Of a stretch of DNA of 64,000 nucleotides, positions 10,680-20,610 are shown in pieces. The notes below the pieces were generated by a model, which saw only the letters and a list, made by a program, of their open reading frames with translations, was not told the DNA's origin and made no database searches. A program made the translations under genes and the position numbers. The stretch lies in NCBI GenBank assembly GCA_017999895.1, contig JAGNKY010000014.1, positions 1-64,000 on the forward strand, written 5' to 3'. This stretch comes from Bacteroidales bacterium. Its GTDB lineage: Bacteria; Bacteroidota; Bacteroidia; Bacteroidales; VadinHA17. Numbering within the stretch: the stretch's first letter is position 1; each line of letters opens with the position of its first letter.

Positions 10680-12566
10680 TTATTTTAAGGATATTTGAAT
10701 CGCTGTAAGTATTTCTCTAAGAGACACAGGGCGAAAAAGCATGTGTTTAATAATTCCGGAATTAAGTAATTTTTCTTTCGACAAATCATAATCACTGTCT
10801 ACTATCATAATAACAGGTAAATTAATATTTTTTTCACTAATAAATTTTATTAGAATTTCAGAAGTTATTTCTTTCTGATCATCTGAAAAAACTATTAGAT
10901 TTGTTTTATGTATATCTTCATTACTGAGTTTCAGCAACTCCAATGCATCATGTATTTTTGTAATCAGCAGTCCCGACTTTTTTAATGCTTCTGACATAAT
11001 GCGCGATTCACTGCAGCTGCCAGCAATAAAAAGAATTTTAAATGCTTCCTTTGCCGGTCTTAAGTTAACAGCGGAATAATCCTCGATAACGGGAATATAA
11101 ACCGAAAATACCGATCCTTTCCCTTTTGCCGACTTTACTACTATTTCGCCTTCCAGTTCATGAACAATACCGTAAACTACCGACAAACCAAGTCCGGTTC
11201 CTTTACCAACCTCATGTGTCGTAAAATAAGGTTCAAATATCCTGCTTATAACTGATTCCTCCATTCCAATTCCTGTATCTTCGATTGTCACCAAAGCATA
11301 CTTATCTGCTACAATGTTTTTGCCGGATTCTTTTTTCAAAATCTCACCTTCTGCCAAATCAAGGCCGATTGAAAGAGTGCCTCCGTTTCTCTCCATTGCA
11401 TTAATGGCGTTTGTTATTAGATTCATAAATACTCTGAAGAGTTGTGTCGGATCGGCATAAACCTGCAAACTAATGTTATTAATATTTTTTCTGACGGTTA
11501 TACCTGGTTTCAATAAAGATAAAGCACATGACGATGCTTCCTCAAGTATTTCCCTGATATCAACAGAAATTTTTTCCTGCTCCACCTGCCTGCTGAAGGT
11601 AAGAATCTGACTTGTTAATTCACGAGCTCTTGTTCCGGCTTTCATTATTCTTGTGATCATTTCAGATGCAATATTGTTCTCTCCAACTTCTTCGAGTAGC
11701 ATCTCAGAATAACCTAAAATCGAACCGAGGATATTATTAAAATCGTGAGCTATGCCTCCGGCAAGTGAACCAACAGTTTCAAGCTTTTTTGCCTGCATCA
11801 GCCGGTTTTCGAGCATAATTTCCCTTGAAGAATCTTCAAATGCAAAATCAATAAATACAGGAAAACCTGTATTTTTATCGGATACCATAAAGCCGCTTAC
11901 CCGGCAAAATATTTGATTGTTATTCATTGTAATTAGAGGAATTCTTCCGAATGTTCTTACCTTTTTATCGCCAAGCTGAATGATATGTATGTCGAAAAGC
12001 GATTTTTCAAGATAGAAATCTCTCAAATTCATGCCCTGTAAATTAACGGAACCATAGTTTTCAATTATTTTCGAAAAAGAATTATTATAATGAATTATAG
12101 TCCCGTCTGTTTTGCATCGTAATAGTCCTATAGGAATTCCTGTTTCAAGTCTTCGGAATTCTTCCTCCATTTCGTTTACTGCATTCTGCGAAAGTTTTAT
12201 ATTCGTAATATCGGTTGTTTCTGCAACTATATGTTTGACGTCCGGGCTATTGACGGTTAATGGAACAAAAGTAACTTCAAAAAATCTCTTTCCCTGAATA
12301 GGAATACTGAAATTTGCTTCGAATTTTATAGTTTGTCCATTAAAACAGAGATTTATGTTATTTTTTATCTCATTCTGAAAAGTTTCTTCACCCCAAATAT
12401 CGCTAACCGATCTATTAACAACCGATCCATCAGTTAAGTTAAGCATTCTGCAAAATGTTGGATTTACCTTAACATAGCAATAATGCCTGTCAATAACACT
12501 GATCATCGATTTTGAACTGTTAAACAGATAGTTAAATAAGTATTTGTCAATATAATCTTCCCCCAT
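10680..12566 (-). CDS. PAS-domain hybrid histidine kinase with degenerate receiver
   Basis: A 628-residue cytoplasmic sensor kinase with no membrane segments. Two PAS-like domains (about residues 10-125 and 138-250) precede a HisKA domain with phospho-acceptor H274 (GGIAHDFNN). An HATPase_c domain follows with a clear N box (NLITNAINAM), G1 (EDTGIGM) and G2 (GKGTGLGL). The last ~125 residues fold like a receiver, but the N-terminal acidic pair is absent, the phospho-acceptor position reads Ser (LIVFSDD) and the conserved Lys is Arg (LFRPVS). It lies between dnaX (32 bases upstream) and the CheY-like gene (7 bases downstream). The signal is unknown; a soluble PAS ligand or redox cue is plausible. 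Confidence 0.9.
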   Translation of the reverse strand: MGEDYIDKYLFNYLFNSSKSMISVIDRHYCYVKVNPTFCRMLNLTDGSVVNRSVSDIWGEETFQNEIKNNINLCFNGQTIKFEANFSIPIQGKRFFEVTFVPLTVNSPDVKHIVAETTDITNIKLSQNAVNEMEEEFRRLETGIPIGLLRCKTDGTIIHYNNSFSKIIENYGSVNLQGMNLRDFYLEKSLFDIHIIQLGDKKVRTFGRIPLITMNNNQIFCRVSGFMVSDKNTGFPVFIDFAFEDSSREIMLENRLMQAKKLETVGSLAGGIAHDFNNILGSILGYSEMLLEEVGENNIASEMITRIMKAGTRARELTSQILTFSRQVEQEKISVDIREILEEASSCALSLLKPGITVRKNINNISLQVYADPTQLFRVFMNLITNAINAMERNGGTLSIGLDLAEGEILKKESGKNIVADKYALVTIEDTGIGMEESVISRIFEPYFTTHEVGKGTGLGLSVVYGIVHELEGEIVVKSAKGKGSVFSVYIPVIEDYSAVNLRPAKEAFKILFIAGSCSESRIMSEALKKSGLLITKIHDALELLKLSNEDIHKTNLIVFSDDQKEITSEILIKFISEKNINLPVIMIVDSDYDLSKEKLLNSGIIKHMLFRPVSLREILTAIQISLK

Positions 12567-12598
12567 TTCAAATTTGACTCCTTAATTAAATAAACGGT

Positions 12599-14335
12599 TT
12601 ATTCGTAGTCGAGGTTAAAAGCTTTCCTGATATCCTTCATCAAAGGGTAACGTGAAGAAAGATACTGATATTTCTGTTCATCGGAATAAATAATATTTTC
12701 ATCATTTGCAGTATCCACAACAATTTCGAGGCTGAAAGTTTCACTGCCAAAATGATTCTCGAGAGTCGACTGCACTTTTTGTTTGTAATTCTGAATGAAA
12801 AGGTCTTTCAAAGCAGCATTATCCAGATGAAGGGTTATGACGTTATCATTATGAATCTCGGGTTTGATCGATTTAAACATTCCTGATATTCTGGGTCCTT
12901 CTTCTTTTGATTTTTCGCATATACTGTTCCAAATTTTCTGGAATTCCTTTCTACTAAATTTACTTACATTTTCATTCTTATTCCTGACTTCCTGAAAATT
13001 TTTCATAATTGATTTATCAGACTCTGAATCTGATTTTTCAGCACTATTGATGATAGCTTTTATTGATACTGACCTACTTGATTCCGAACTATCACTTTCC
13101 GGTTCTTTCACTGGCTTTTTAATATCAGAAACTGCCGTCAGAGGATCGACTTTTACTTCCTTATTCTGGTGGCCGGGCATTTTTTTTTCAGGTGCTGGTG
13201 ATTTTATCTGATTTTTGTCATTAACTAATGCAGTCTGTTCTACTTCATTCAATCGGCAGAGCTTAATTAAGGTAAGTTCGACATGCAGTCTCTGATTTTT
13301 GCTTGTTTTATAGCCTGTATCACAAATACTGCCTGCTTCAAGTGCATTATAAATAAAATCTCTTGTGCATCTACGTGACTGATCAACATATTTTTCGCGT
13401 ATAGATGGTGCAGTATCAAGAAGAGGAATAGTTATTTCATCCTTACTTACAAGCAGATTTCGCAAGTGGTTGTTTAGCCCTGCGATGAAATTATGTCCGT
13501 CAAAACCTTTTATAAGGATTTCATTGAATATCAACAATATTTTTGATATATCGCTATTGAGGGCAGCGTCGATTGTTCGAAAATAATATTCATAATCAAG
13601 AACATTCAAATTTTCAATTACCATTTCCCATGTAACCTTTTTGCCGCCGAAGCTTACTATCTGGTCAAAAATTGACAAAGCGTCTCTCATTGATCCGTCG
13701 GCTTTCTGTGCTATAAGGTGGAGAGCATTATCATCGACAATAACAGATTCATTATTAGCTACATATTTGAGCTTATCAACTATATCTTCAACTCGTATTC
13801 GCTGGAAATCAAATATCTGACATCGTGATAAAATTGTTGGAATGATTTTATGCTTTTCAGTTGTGGCAAGAATAAAAATAGCATGTGCGGGTGGTTCCTC
13901 GAGGGTTTTAAGAAAGGCATTGAATGCAGAGGATGAAAGCATATGAACTTCGTCAATGATATATACACTGAATTTTCCAATCTGGGGAATTATTCTAACC
14001 TGATCAATCAGAGTCCTTATATCTTCAACCTTATTGTTTGAAGCTGCATCGAGTTCATGAATATTAAAAGACCTCGACGAATTGAAAGAAACACACGATT
14101 CACATTCATCACATGCTTCCCCGTTTTCTTTAAGATTTGAGCAATTAATTGTTTTTGCAAATATTCTTGCACATGTAGTTTTGCCCACGCCACGGGGACC
14201 GCAAAAGAGATATGCATGTGCAATCTGCCTGTTTTTTATAGCATTTTTAAGAGTCCTGACAACTGTGTCCTGACCTACTACCATATCAAAAGTTGATGGT
14301 CGATACTTTCTCGCTGAAACTATAAAATTCTCCAT
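12599..14335 (-). CDS. dnaX: DNA polymerase III gamma/tau subunit DnaX
   Basis: Clamp-loader ATPase of the replicative polymerase. The AAA+ core shows Walker A at residues 45-53 (CGPRGVGKT), a four-cysteine zinc site (C65, C75, C78, C81), the DEVHMLS Walker B box and an SRC sensor motif (TILSRCQ). A low-complexity Lys/Ser/Glu linker follows (about 380-460) and then a C-terminal domain of the tau type. The 578 residues suit a Bacteroidota DnaX. The start at 14335 lies downstream of a TATCTTTG -7 element. The histidine kinase gene follows after 32 bases and may share the transcript. Confidence 0.95.
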   Translation of the reverse strand: MENFIVSARKYRPSTFDMVVGQDTVVRTLKNAIKNRQIAHAYLFCGPRGVGKTTCARIFAKTINCSNLKENGEACDECESCVSFNSSRSFNIHELDAASNNKVEDIRTLIDQVRIIPQIGKFSVYIIDEVHMLSSSAFNAFLKTLEEPPAHAIFILATTEKHKIIPTILSRCQIFDFQRIRVEDIVDKLKYVANNESVIVDDNALHLIAQKADGSMRDALSIFDQIVSFGGKKVTWEMVIENLNVLDYEYYFRTIDAALNSDISKILLIFNEILIKGFDGHNFIAGLNNHLRNLLVSKDEITIPLLDTAPSIREKYVDQSRRCTRDFIYNALEAGSICDTGYKTSKNQRLHVELTLIKLCRLNEVEQTALVNDKNQIKSPAPEKKMPGHQNKEVKVDPLTAVSDIKKPVKEPESDSSESSRSVSIKAIINSAEKSDSESDKSIMKNFQEVRNKNENVSKFSRKEFQKIWNSICEKSKEEGPRISGMFKSIKPEIHNDNVITLHLDNAALKDLFIQNYKQKVQSTLENHFGSETFSLEIVVDTANDENIIYSDEQKYQYLSSRYPLMKDIRKAFNLDYE

Positions 14336-14369
14336 TAATCCAAATTTATGTTATATTACAGCATTAAAA

Positions 14370-14377
14370 CAAAGATA
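14370..14377 (-). promoter_or_regulatory. Putative -7 promoter element of dnaX
   Basis: Minus-strand TATCTTTG, a full TAnnTTTG match about 35 bases before the dnaX ATG. A second match (TAAATTTG, 14341-14348) lies so close to the ATG that it would give a nearly leaderless message. No convincing -33 element is seen for either. Confidence 0.4.
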
Positions 14378-14461
14378 GACAAAAAAGAGAGAGATTTTTA
14401 CTTTTAAAAATATTTTAAGCGTCAATTGAATAAATGTATTATAAATAATAAAAATATTCTT

Positions 14462-14491
14462 TTTGTAAATTTTAAAATTATTGTAATTTTG
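14462..14491 (+). promoter_or_regulatory. Promoter of the rpsF-rpsR-rplI operon
   Basis: TTTG at 14462-14465 and TAATTTTG at 14484-14491, separated by 18 bases, match the Bacteroidota housekeeping promoter (TTTG, ~19 bases, TAnnTTTG). The predicted start leaves a leader of about 30 bases before the rpsF ATG. It is the best-looking promoter in the window. Confidence 0.65.
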
Positions 14492-14527
14492 CAAGCCAAT
14501 TAAGATTTAATTATTAATTAAGTATTT

Positions 14528-14881
14528 ATGTTGAATAACTACGAAACCGTTTTCATTGCAACTCCCGTTTTGTCTGAAAATCAGATGAAAGAAGCGGTAC
14601 AGAAATTTAAAAAAATTATTACCGAAAACTCGGGTGAAATTGTACATGAAGAGAACTGGGGACTAAAAAAACTTGCTTATCCTATAAAAAAGAAATCGAC
14701 TGGTTTTTATTATTTGATAGAATTTAAAGGGCCTGGTGATATAGTGGATAAACTTGAACTGCAGTACAGGAGGGATGAAAGAATTATAAGGTTTTTAACC
14801 TTTAAAATGGACAAGTATGCAGTTGAATATGCAAATAAAAAGAGAAAACAAAAAGAAGCAGAAAGAGTTATGGAGGAATAA
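14528..14881 (+). CDS. rpsF: 30S ribosomal protein S6
   Basis: A 117-residue ferredoxin-like ribosomal protein that pairs with S18 on the platform of the small subunit. The N-terminus NNYETVFI, the internal [11 protein letters not shown] segment and FYYLIEFKG are diagnostic for bacterial S6. It is the first gene of the three-gene ribosomal operon, 3 bases before rpsR. The C-terminus is Lys/Glu-rich, as in related species. Confidence 0.97.
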   Translation: MLNNYETVFIATPVLSENQMKEAVQKFKKIITENSGEIVHEENWGLKKLAYPIKKKSTGFYYLIEFKGPGDIVDKLELQYRRDERIIRFLTFKMDKYAVEYANKKRKQKEAERVMEE

Positions 14882-14884
14882 TAT

Positions 14885-15154
14885 ATGGCACAAAATGAGT
14901 CAGAAATAAGATACCTCACACCGCCAAGTGTGGAAATCAAAAAGAAGAAGTATTGCAGATTTAAAAAAAACAGGATTAAATATGTTGATTATAAAGATCC
15001 TGAATTTTTAAAAAAATTTCTGAATGAACAGGGCAAAATCCTTCCACGTAGAATAACGGGAACTTCATTAAAATTTCAGAGAAGGGTTGCCAGAGCGGTA
15101 AAAAGAGCAAGGCATATCTCCCTTCTCCCCTATGTTACTGATCTTTTAAAATAA
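14885..15154 (+). CDS. rpsR: 30S ribosomal protein S18
   Basis: An 89-residue basic protein that binds 16S rRNA together with S6. The core motifs [18 protein letters not shown] and [15 protein letters not shown] are the classic S18 signature. The ATG follows the rpsF stop by 3 bases and rplI starts 10 bases after its stop, the usual rpsF-rpsR-rplI arrangement. Confidence 0.97.
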   Translation: MAQNESEIRYLTPPSVEIKKKKYCRFKKNRIKYVDYKDPEFLKKFLNEQGKILPRRITGTSLKFQRRVARAVKRARHISLLPYVTDLLK

Positions 15155-15164
15155 TCGGCTTATT

Positions 15165-15611
15165 ATGGAAATAATACTTTTGCAAGATGTACCAAAGCTT
15201 GGGCATAAAGATGAAATTGTAAAGGTTAAAGACGGCTATGGACGTAATTATTTGATACCTAAAGGATTGGCTAAAATGGCTAGCTCTTCAGCCAAAAAAG
15301 TTCACTCTGAAAATTTGAAGCAGAAAGCTTTTAAGGATGAAAAAATTAAAAATGAAGCCCTTGCTATGGCTGAAAAGCTTCGCAGTATAAAACTTGTTAT
15401 AGGTGCAAAAACGAGCAGCACCGGAAAGATATTCGGTTCGGTAAATACTATTCAGATTGCCGAGTCTCTTAAAGAACAAGGGATTGAAATCGACCGTAAA
15501 AATATTATTCTTCCTGACGAACAAATAAAAGAAGTCGGTACTTATAAAGCAACAATTAAACTTCATACGGAAGTAAAAGCCGAAATTGAATTTGAGGTAG
15601 TCCCTGAATAA
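15165..15611 (+). CDS. rplI: 50S ribosomal protein L9
   Basis: A 148-residue two-domain ribosomal protein. The N-terminal domain (MEIILLQDVPKLGHKDEIV, then the conserved GYGRNYLIPKGLA loop) binds 23S rRNA. A long charged connecting helix leads to the C-terminal domain with the GKIFGSV segment. It is the last gene of the ribosomal operon. The following 133 bases are very AT-rich with short palindromes only, and the next gene (lptD) converges from the other strand. Confidence 0.97.
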   Translation: MEIILLQDVPKLGHKDEIVKVKDGYGRNYLIPKGLAKMASSSAKKVHSENLKQKAFKDEKIKNEALAMAEKLRSIKLVIGAKTSSTGKIFGSVNTIQIAESLKEQGIEIDRKNIILPDEQIKEVGTYKATIKLHTEVKAEIEFEVVPE

Positions 15612-15744
15612 TTTCAAATAAGAGTGAATATATTAGCTCTGTAAGCAATACATATAACTTCCGCTCTATCTCCGGTAGAATTTATTTTCTAATATCATTA
15701 ATCAATATTTGATAATAGATTTTAAAATTTTAATATTTACAAAA

Positions 15745-18411
15745 TCAGTAATTCTGATCACGGAAATCCTTTCTCCTTTCATATTTAATATCCGCTAATA
15801 CAGAGGCTTTTATTTTGATTGTGAAATACCAGCTTTTCATTGTGCCCACCGGAATCCAGTTAAAACTCATATCCCAGCAATGAAGATCCCTGTATATTCC
15901 AATTGAAGTTGGGGTAATCTGCATCCGGTCAAAATCAAATCCTGTTGTGTAAGTTAATTTTGTCTTTTTTGTAACGGACACGTCTCCATTTAACGATAAA
16001 GTTTGTGAAACATTAGAAGTTGCTACCTGTTTCGAATAATTCAAATTATACGTCAGCCTCATAGTCCATGGCATATCAAATCGGATATAACCATATTCAT
16101 CGGTTAAAGAAGCAGACTGAGTCGTTCCAGGGAATCCGCTTCCGGATAAATTTTGCTGCATACTACCAGGAGAAGTACCCGAAAAAGCTTGGCTCTGTGT
16201 CGCATTCTTTGTTTTTCTGCCGCTAAAAAGCTGACCCACATCAACGTCGAAACTAACATTGAACCCTGTTAATCTCAAAAGCTTACCCGTCTCTTTCAGA
16301 TAAAATGTCTTTATAGTTCTTCCATAACTGTCAGTTGCATACATAGAAAATGAACTGCCGGCAGAAATATTTAAATTATTTAAAAGAGTTGTATGAAAAC
16401 CTATTGATATAGGCGACCACCGGCAACTATCAGCAAAAATATTATAATATGTTGATGCACTGAGATTATCAATTAATTTTATTTTATTAGGTTTCTGCGC
16501 TGTATCATTCTTACTGTACATTTTTGCTTCGACAATGTTTGTCAAACTGAAATTGAAACCGCCGCTTCTTGATGACAATGAAGGCGTTCCAAAAATATTT
16601 CCCTCATAAATTGAATATGTATATATCTTCCCTGTAGTATCCTGATAATGTTTATACATATCAGATGTAAGTCCTTTAATTATAGGAACATAGCTAAATG
16701 AGACGGAAGCTTTCAAAACATGGCGGATAGCTTCAACCCTCGATCCGGGTTTAAACTGATAAAGTCCATACAGCTGTGGGCTTATTCCGGTACTTATTGA
16801 GGCTTTTAATGACTGACCATAAAAGAAACCATTTAATGTATCAGTAATCAAAACCGGTCTGGTTTTATTTAATTCCGGATCGAAGTAGTCAAGTATAAAT
16901 CTTTTATCATATTTTTGGGTATATAACACACCAGAATACGAAACCATAGGCGATAATGTAAATGCAGGTATTTTTTTAAATGGTCTTATCTGCATGCTCA
17001 GAGGTATTTCATGTTTAAATCCGTTACGCATATTTTTAAAAACCTCATTTGTGAAAAGAAGCGTATCAGCTATGTTATTTATTTGGTTGTCGAGCATTGC
17101 AGAATACTGGAACTGTAAGTCTTCATACCATCTTGAGGGGCCTACTCTGTTTTTGTTTTTAAAGGGATAGATTCTCGACATTGAAAACTGTGCTCTTGGC
17201 ATATTAAGGCTTATTGTTTTATTAGCCATATTCTGGCTATGATTAAGGCTTCCAGAAAAATTGAATGGGGTTCCTTCCCATGTCTTCGAATAGCTTACGC
17301 TCGACTGTCGAGTAGTATTGATATGTTCTTCAGGCACATAGCTGTTTTGTCTGTCGAATGAGCTCGAACTCATGCTAACATTTGCAGAAAACCGGGAACC
17401 TGGATTGGCTTTCGCATCCTGATTATATGTCCAGTCGATTCTATAATTTCTTGTACGACTATAATCGGAAAGTTCTTTATGGCCTGTGACATTGTTTGCC
17501 AGACTCAGAGAAAATCTTCCCGAGTATTTATATCTTTTAAAATAGTTTGAGGCGCTATTAATCATCCAAGTACCATTTGTGTATATAGTGCCGGTAATTG
17601 AAAGGTCAATATTGTCGTTGATTGCAAAGTAATAACCTCCGTCGCGCAGAGAGTAGCCAAGCTCAAAAGTCTGTCCTACTTTCGGCACAATAATACCCGA
17701 TGCAGCTGCATCTTTTTTGTAAAGAGGGAAGTATCCGAATGGTATTACAATTGGAAAAGGGATGCCTTCAAGGACAAGGTATGCAGGGCCGGAAACTATT
17801 TTTTTACCTGGTACCACTTTTGCCTTGTTAAATCTGATATAAAAATGTGGTGGATCAGCGTCGCATGTAGAATAAGTACTCTGTCCGATATTAAGGCTAC
17901 CATCATCAAGTCTTTTTGTTACCTTACTTCGTAAATACCCTTCTTCTTGCTGTGTTAATAAGTTAAAGACTCTCCCCTTGTTTGTTTTGAAATTATATTC
18001 AAGGGCTTCCGACTCAAAAGATTCCTCACCCTGCTGAAATACAGGCCTGCCTGTGATATTGCCGGTTGAATCCCGTCTTCCCGAAGCATAAACAATGCCT
18101 GTTTCGGTATCGAGAACTATAGAATCGGCCTTAAGTGTAATATCACCGTATGTAACAACTGCTTCTTCTACAAGGTATACTTTTTTATTTATAAGATCGG
18201 TTCGCCTATATCCTTTTGCAACGTGAGTAATAGTTTCATCAATAGCGTCGGAAGAAATTTTAAGTGATCCCGGAATAGTATCCATGATAGATTTAGTCGT
18301 ATTAACCAATAGTGTATCAGGCAAATTCCTTTCTTCCTGAGCTGCCAGAATGTTCCAGATAAACATCATTAATGATACGACAAAAAGTCGTTTTACGTTT
18401 AAATAGTACAA
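15745..18411 (-). CDS. lptD: LPS-assembly outer-membrane protein LptD (Bacteroidota type)
   Basis: An 888-residue protein that should insert lipopolysaccharide into the outer leaflet of the outer membrane. A signal peptide (residues 1-24, ending in AAQ) is followed by an OstA/LptA-like beta-jellyroll (about 60-200; YGDITLKADSIVLDTE is typical). The rest is a long beta-barrel region rich in alternating aromatic and polar residues, with a conserved ASGIIVPK segment near residue 235. It is longer than the ~780 residues of the E. coli protein, as is usual in this phylum. It is divergent from the amidase gene with only 32 bases between the starts. Confidence 0.85.
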   Translation of the reverse strand: MYYLNVKRLFVVSLMMFIWNILAAQEERNLPDTLLVNTTKSIMDTIPGSLKISSDAIDETITHVAKGYRRTDLINKKVYLVEEAVVTYGDITLKADSIVLDTETGIVYASGRRDSTGNITGRPVFQQGEESFESEALEYNFKTNKGRVFNLLTQQEEGYLRSKVTKRLDDGSLNIGQSTYSTCDADPPHFYIRFNKAKVVPGKKIVSGPAYLVLEGIPFPIVIPFGYFPLYKKDAAASGIIVPKVGQTFELGYSLRDGGYYFAINDNIDLSITGTIYTNGTWMINSASNYFKRYKYSGRFSLSLANNVTGHKELSDYSRTRNYRIDWTYNQDAKANPGSRFSANVSMSSSSFDRQNSYVPEEHINTTRQSSVSYSKTWEGTPFNFSGSLNHSQNMANKTISLNMPRAQFSMSRIYPFKNKNRVGPSRWYEDLQFQYSAMLDNQINNIADTLLFTNEVFKNMRNGFKHEIPLSMQIRPFKKIPAFTLSPMVSYSGVLYTQKYDKRFILDYFDPELNKTRPVLITDTLNGFFYGQSLKASISTGISPQLYGLYQFKPGSRVEAIRHVLKASVSFSYVPIIKGLTSDMYKHYQDTTGKIYTYSIYEGNIFGTPSLSSRSGGFNFSLTNIVEAKMYSKNDTAQKPNKIKLIDNLSASTYYNIFADSCRWSPISIGFHTTLLNNLNISAGSSFSMYATDSYGRTIKTFYLKETGKLLRLTGFNVSFDVDVGQLFSGRKTKNATQSQAFSGTSPGSMQQNLSGSGFPGTTQSASLTDEYGYIRFDMPWTMRLTYNLNYSKQVATSNVSQTLSLNGDVSVTKKTKLTYTTGFDFDRMQITPTSIGIYRDLHCWDMSFNWIPVGTMKSWYFTIKIKASVLADIKYERRKDFRDQNY

Positions 18412-18421
18412 CTTTAAATTT

Positions 18422-18429
18422 TATTTTTG
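18422..18429 (+). promoter_or_regulatory. Putative -7 promoter element of the amidase-MCE operon
   Basis: TATTTTTG matches TAnnTTTG and lies 14 bases before the amidase ATG, inside the 32-base gap to the divergent lptD gene. The implied leader is under 12 bases. Confidence 0.45.
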
Positions 18430-18443
18430 CGATACCTTAGATA

Positions 18444-19658
18444 ATGTATAAAATGATGTTGGTGACAAAACTAACACAATTTAATATACCCCCGAAGCAC
18501 TCCGAAATTAAAAACGGGAAATTAAATCTGCCTATTGTTATTCGCATTGCCTGTTTATTACTTATAATTTTTACACTATTAAACGGTGTTGGCGCAATGG
18601 CACAAAAAACAGATAACAGGAAGAACTGGGTAATTGTTATAGATCCTGGACATGGAGGTCGTGATCCAGGTGCATTGGGCTCATTCAGCTATGAAAAAGA
18701 CATAACTCTTGCCGTTTCCCTTAAGACAGGAGAACTTATAGAACGCAACATCAGTAATGTTAAAGTTATTTATACAAGGAAAACGGATACCTTTGTAGAA
18801 CTGGCCGACAGAGCAAACATAGCGAATAAGAACAAGGCTGATTTATTTATCTCGATTCATGCAAACTGGCACCGGTTAAGTAGTACTTATGGTGCAGAAA
18901 CATATATTATGGGTCATCATAAAGATCAGCAAAACCTTGAAGTTGCAATGAAGGAAAATGAAGTCATACTTCTTGAAAAAGATTACTCTACCAGATATGA
19001 GGGATTTGATCCGAAATCGCCAGAATCATATATAATTTTTACACTTATGCAATCGGCTTTTTTCGAACAAAGTACTAATTTGGCTTCAAAGATACAGAAT
19101 CAGTTGAGAGAACAGATTAAAAGATATGACAGAGGGGTTAAACAGGCAGGATTCTGGGTATTATATATGACTACAATGCCCTGTGTACTTATCGAACTTG
19201 GATTCATTTCCAACCCATCTGAAGAAAAATACTTAAACTCAAAACAAGGACAGGATGATCTTGCCATGGCTATATTCAATGCCTGTCGCGACTATATAGA
19301 AGAAGTTGACAAAAAAAGTGGAATTTCTGCAATTAAATTGGAAAACAAAACAGATTCAATTGCGTTAGTTAAGAATAACGATACAAATGATAATCAGATT
19401 TTTTTTACAGTACAAATAGTTTCATCGGTTAAAAAAATCGAATTGAAACCACAAAATTTTAAGAATATTAAGGACGTTAACGAATTGCATATAGACAACA
19501 GGTACAGATATACAACAGGAAAATTTACCGATTATGATAAAGCCCTCAGTTATAGAAAAAAGATTGAAAGTTTATATCCCGATGCTTTTATAATAGCAGT
19601 TAAAGAAAACAAAATATTACCTTTGCAACAAGCGCTTAAAGAAACAAGGAGAAAATAA
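18444..19658 (+). CDS. N-acetylmuramoyl-L-alanine amidase with C-terminal SPOR-like domain
   Basis: A 404-residue periplasmic amidase of the Amidase_3 family that cuts the bond between N-acetylmuramic acid and the stem peptide, normally to separate daughter cells. A single membrane or signal segment spans about residues 30-53. The zinc ligands H70 (DPGHGG), E84 (YEKDITL) and H139 (SIHANWH) and the catalytic Glu in LIELGFISN are present. The last ~85 residues (FFTVQIVSS, then YRYTTGKF and DAFIIAV) look like a SPOR-type peptidoglycan-binding domain. ATG 18444 is the first of three closely spaced in-frame starts (18444, 18453, 18456), so the exact one is uncertain. The MCE gene follows 10 bases later. 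Confidence 0.9.
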   Translation: MYKMMLVTKLTQFNIPPKHSEIKNGKLNLPIVIRIACLLLIIFTLLNGVGAMAQKTDNRKNWVIVIDPGHGGRDPGALGSFSYEKDITLAVSLKTGELIERNISNVKVIYTRKTDTFVELADRANIANKNKADLFISIHANWHRLSSTYGAETYIMGHHKDQQNLEVAMKENEVILLEKDYSTRYEGFDPKSPESYIIFTLMQSAFFEQSTNLASKIQNQLREQIKRYDRGVKQAGFWVLYMTTMPCVLIELGFISNPSEEKYLNSKQGQDDLAMAIFNACRDYIEEVDKKSGISAIKLENKTDSIALVKNNDTNDNQIFFTVQIVSSVKKIELKPQNFKNIKDVNELHIDNRYRYTTGKFTDYDKALSYRKKIESLYPDAFIIAVKENKILPLQQALKETRRK

Positions 19659-19668
19659 AAGATTATTA

Positions 19669-20610
19669 ATGAAAAAAAAGATTTCAAATGAAGCTAAAAT
19701 TGGAATAATTGCACTTGTAACAATTCTGGCGTTTATATATCTTTTTAACTATCTAAAAGGCAAGGATTTATTCAGTTCCACAGCAAGTTATTATGTAATA
19801 TACAACGACATAAGTGGACTTACTGAATCTAATCCAGTTGAAATTAGTGGTTTCAAAGCCGGTGTTGTACAATCGATAAACCTAATAAAAGATGGCAGTG
19901 GAAGAATGCTTGTTGAGCTCTCCATAGGGAAGGATTTTAAGCTTCCGAAAGGAAGTATTGCCGAAATTACGCCTGCATCTCTTATTGCCGGAATGAAAAT
20001 AAGAATTCTGTTTGGTAACGGGCCGGATTATTATTCCAACCGAGATACTATTCCAGGAAGGCTGGCTGAATCATTATTTACAATACTCGAAAATGAGTTT
20101 CTCCCTGTTAAAGACCAGATAAGCGGATTGATAGATATTCTGGATTCGGTAATGTCGGGTATTAATCAGATAATTACTCCTGATTTTACCAACAATGTAA
20201 AGAGTAGTGTATCGAATCTTAACCGTTCTGCTGAAAGCATTGCTGAAGCACTTGATTCAAAGGAAAAAAATCTTAAAAATGTTTTGTCCGACCTTTCCGA
20301 TTTTTCATCAATGCTCTCTTCCAATTCACAAAAAATCGACACAATTATCGGAAATATTAAAACATTAACCGATACTCTCAATGATTCAGGCATATATCAA
20401 ACATTTACAGAGCTTAAGTTATCTCTTGAAGAGACGAAATATTTGCTTGAGGGTTTAAATAAAGGCAAAGGTACTGCAGGACAATTATTTAGCAATGATA
20501 CACTGTATAGAAATCTCACTTCAAGCATCGAAAGCCTTGATCTCCTTTTAAAAGACATACAAAAGAATCCAAAAAAGTACGTTCATTTTTCTGTTTTTGG
20601 CAAAAAATAG
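19669..20610 (+). CDS. MlaD-family (MCE domain) lipid transport protein
   Basis: A 313-residue inner-membrane-anchored protein. One N-terminal transmembrane helix (about residues 10-28) is followed by an MCE domain (about 38-120, with SGLTESNPVEISGFKAG and SLIAGMKI). A long helical C-terminal region with heptad-like Leu/Ile spacing follows. MCE proteins form rings or needles that carry lipids between membranes. The partners MlaE and MlaF are not in the window. Co-transcription with the amidase and proximity to lptD put it in an envelope-building neighbourhood. Confidence 0.88.
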   Translation: MKKKISNEAKIGIIALVTILAFIYLFNYLKGKDLFSSTASYYVIYNDISGLTESNPVEISGFKAGVVQSINLIKDGSGRMLVELSIGKDFKLPKGSIAEITPASLIAGMKIRILFGNGPDYYSNRDTIPGRLAESLFTILENEFLPVKDQISGLIDILDSVMSGINQIITPDFTNNVKSSVSNLNRSAESIAEALDSKEKNLKNVLSDLSDFSSMLSSNSQKIDTIIGNIKTLTDTLNDSGIYQTFTELKLSLEETKYLLEGLNKGKGTAGQLFSNDTLYRNLTSSIESLDLLLKDIQKNPKKYVHFSVFGKK

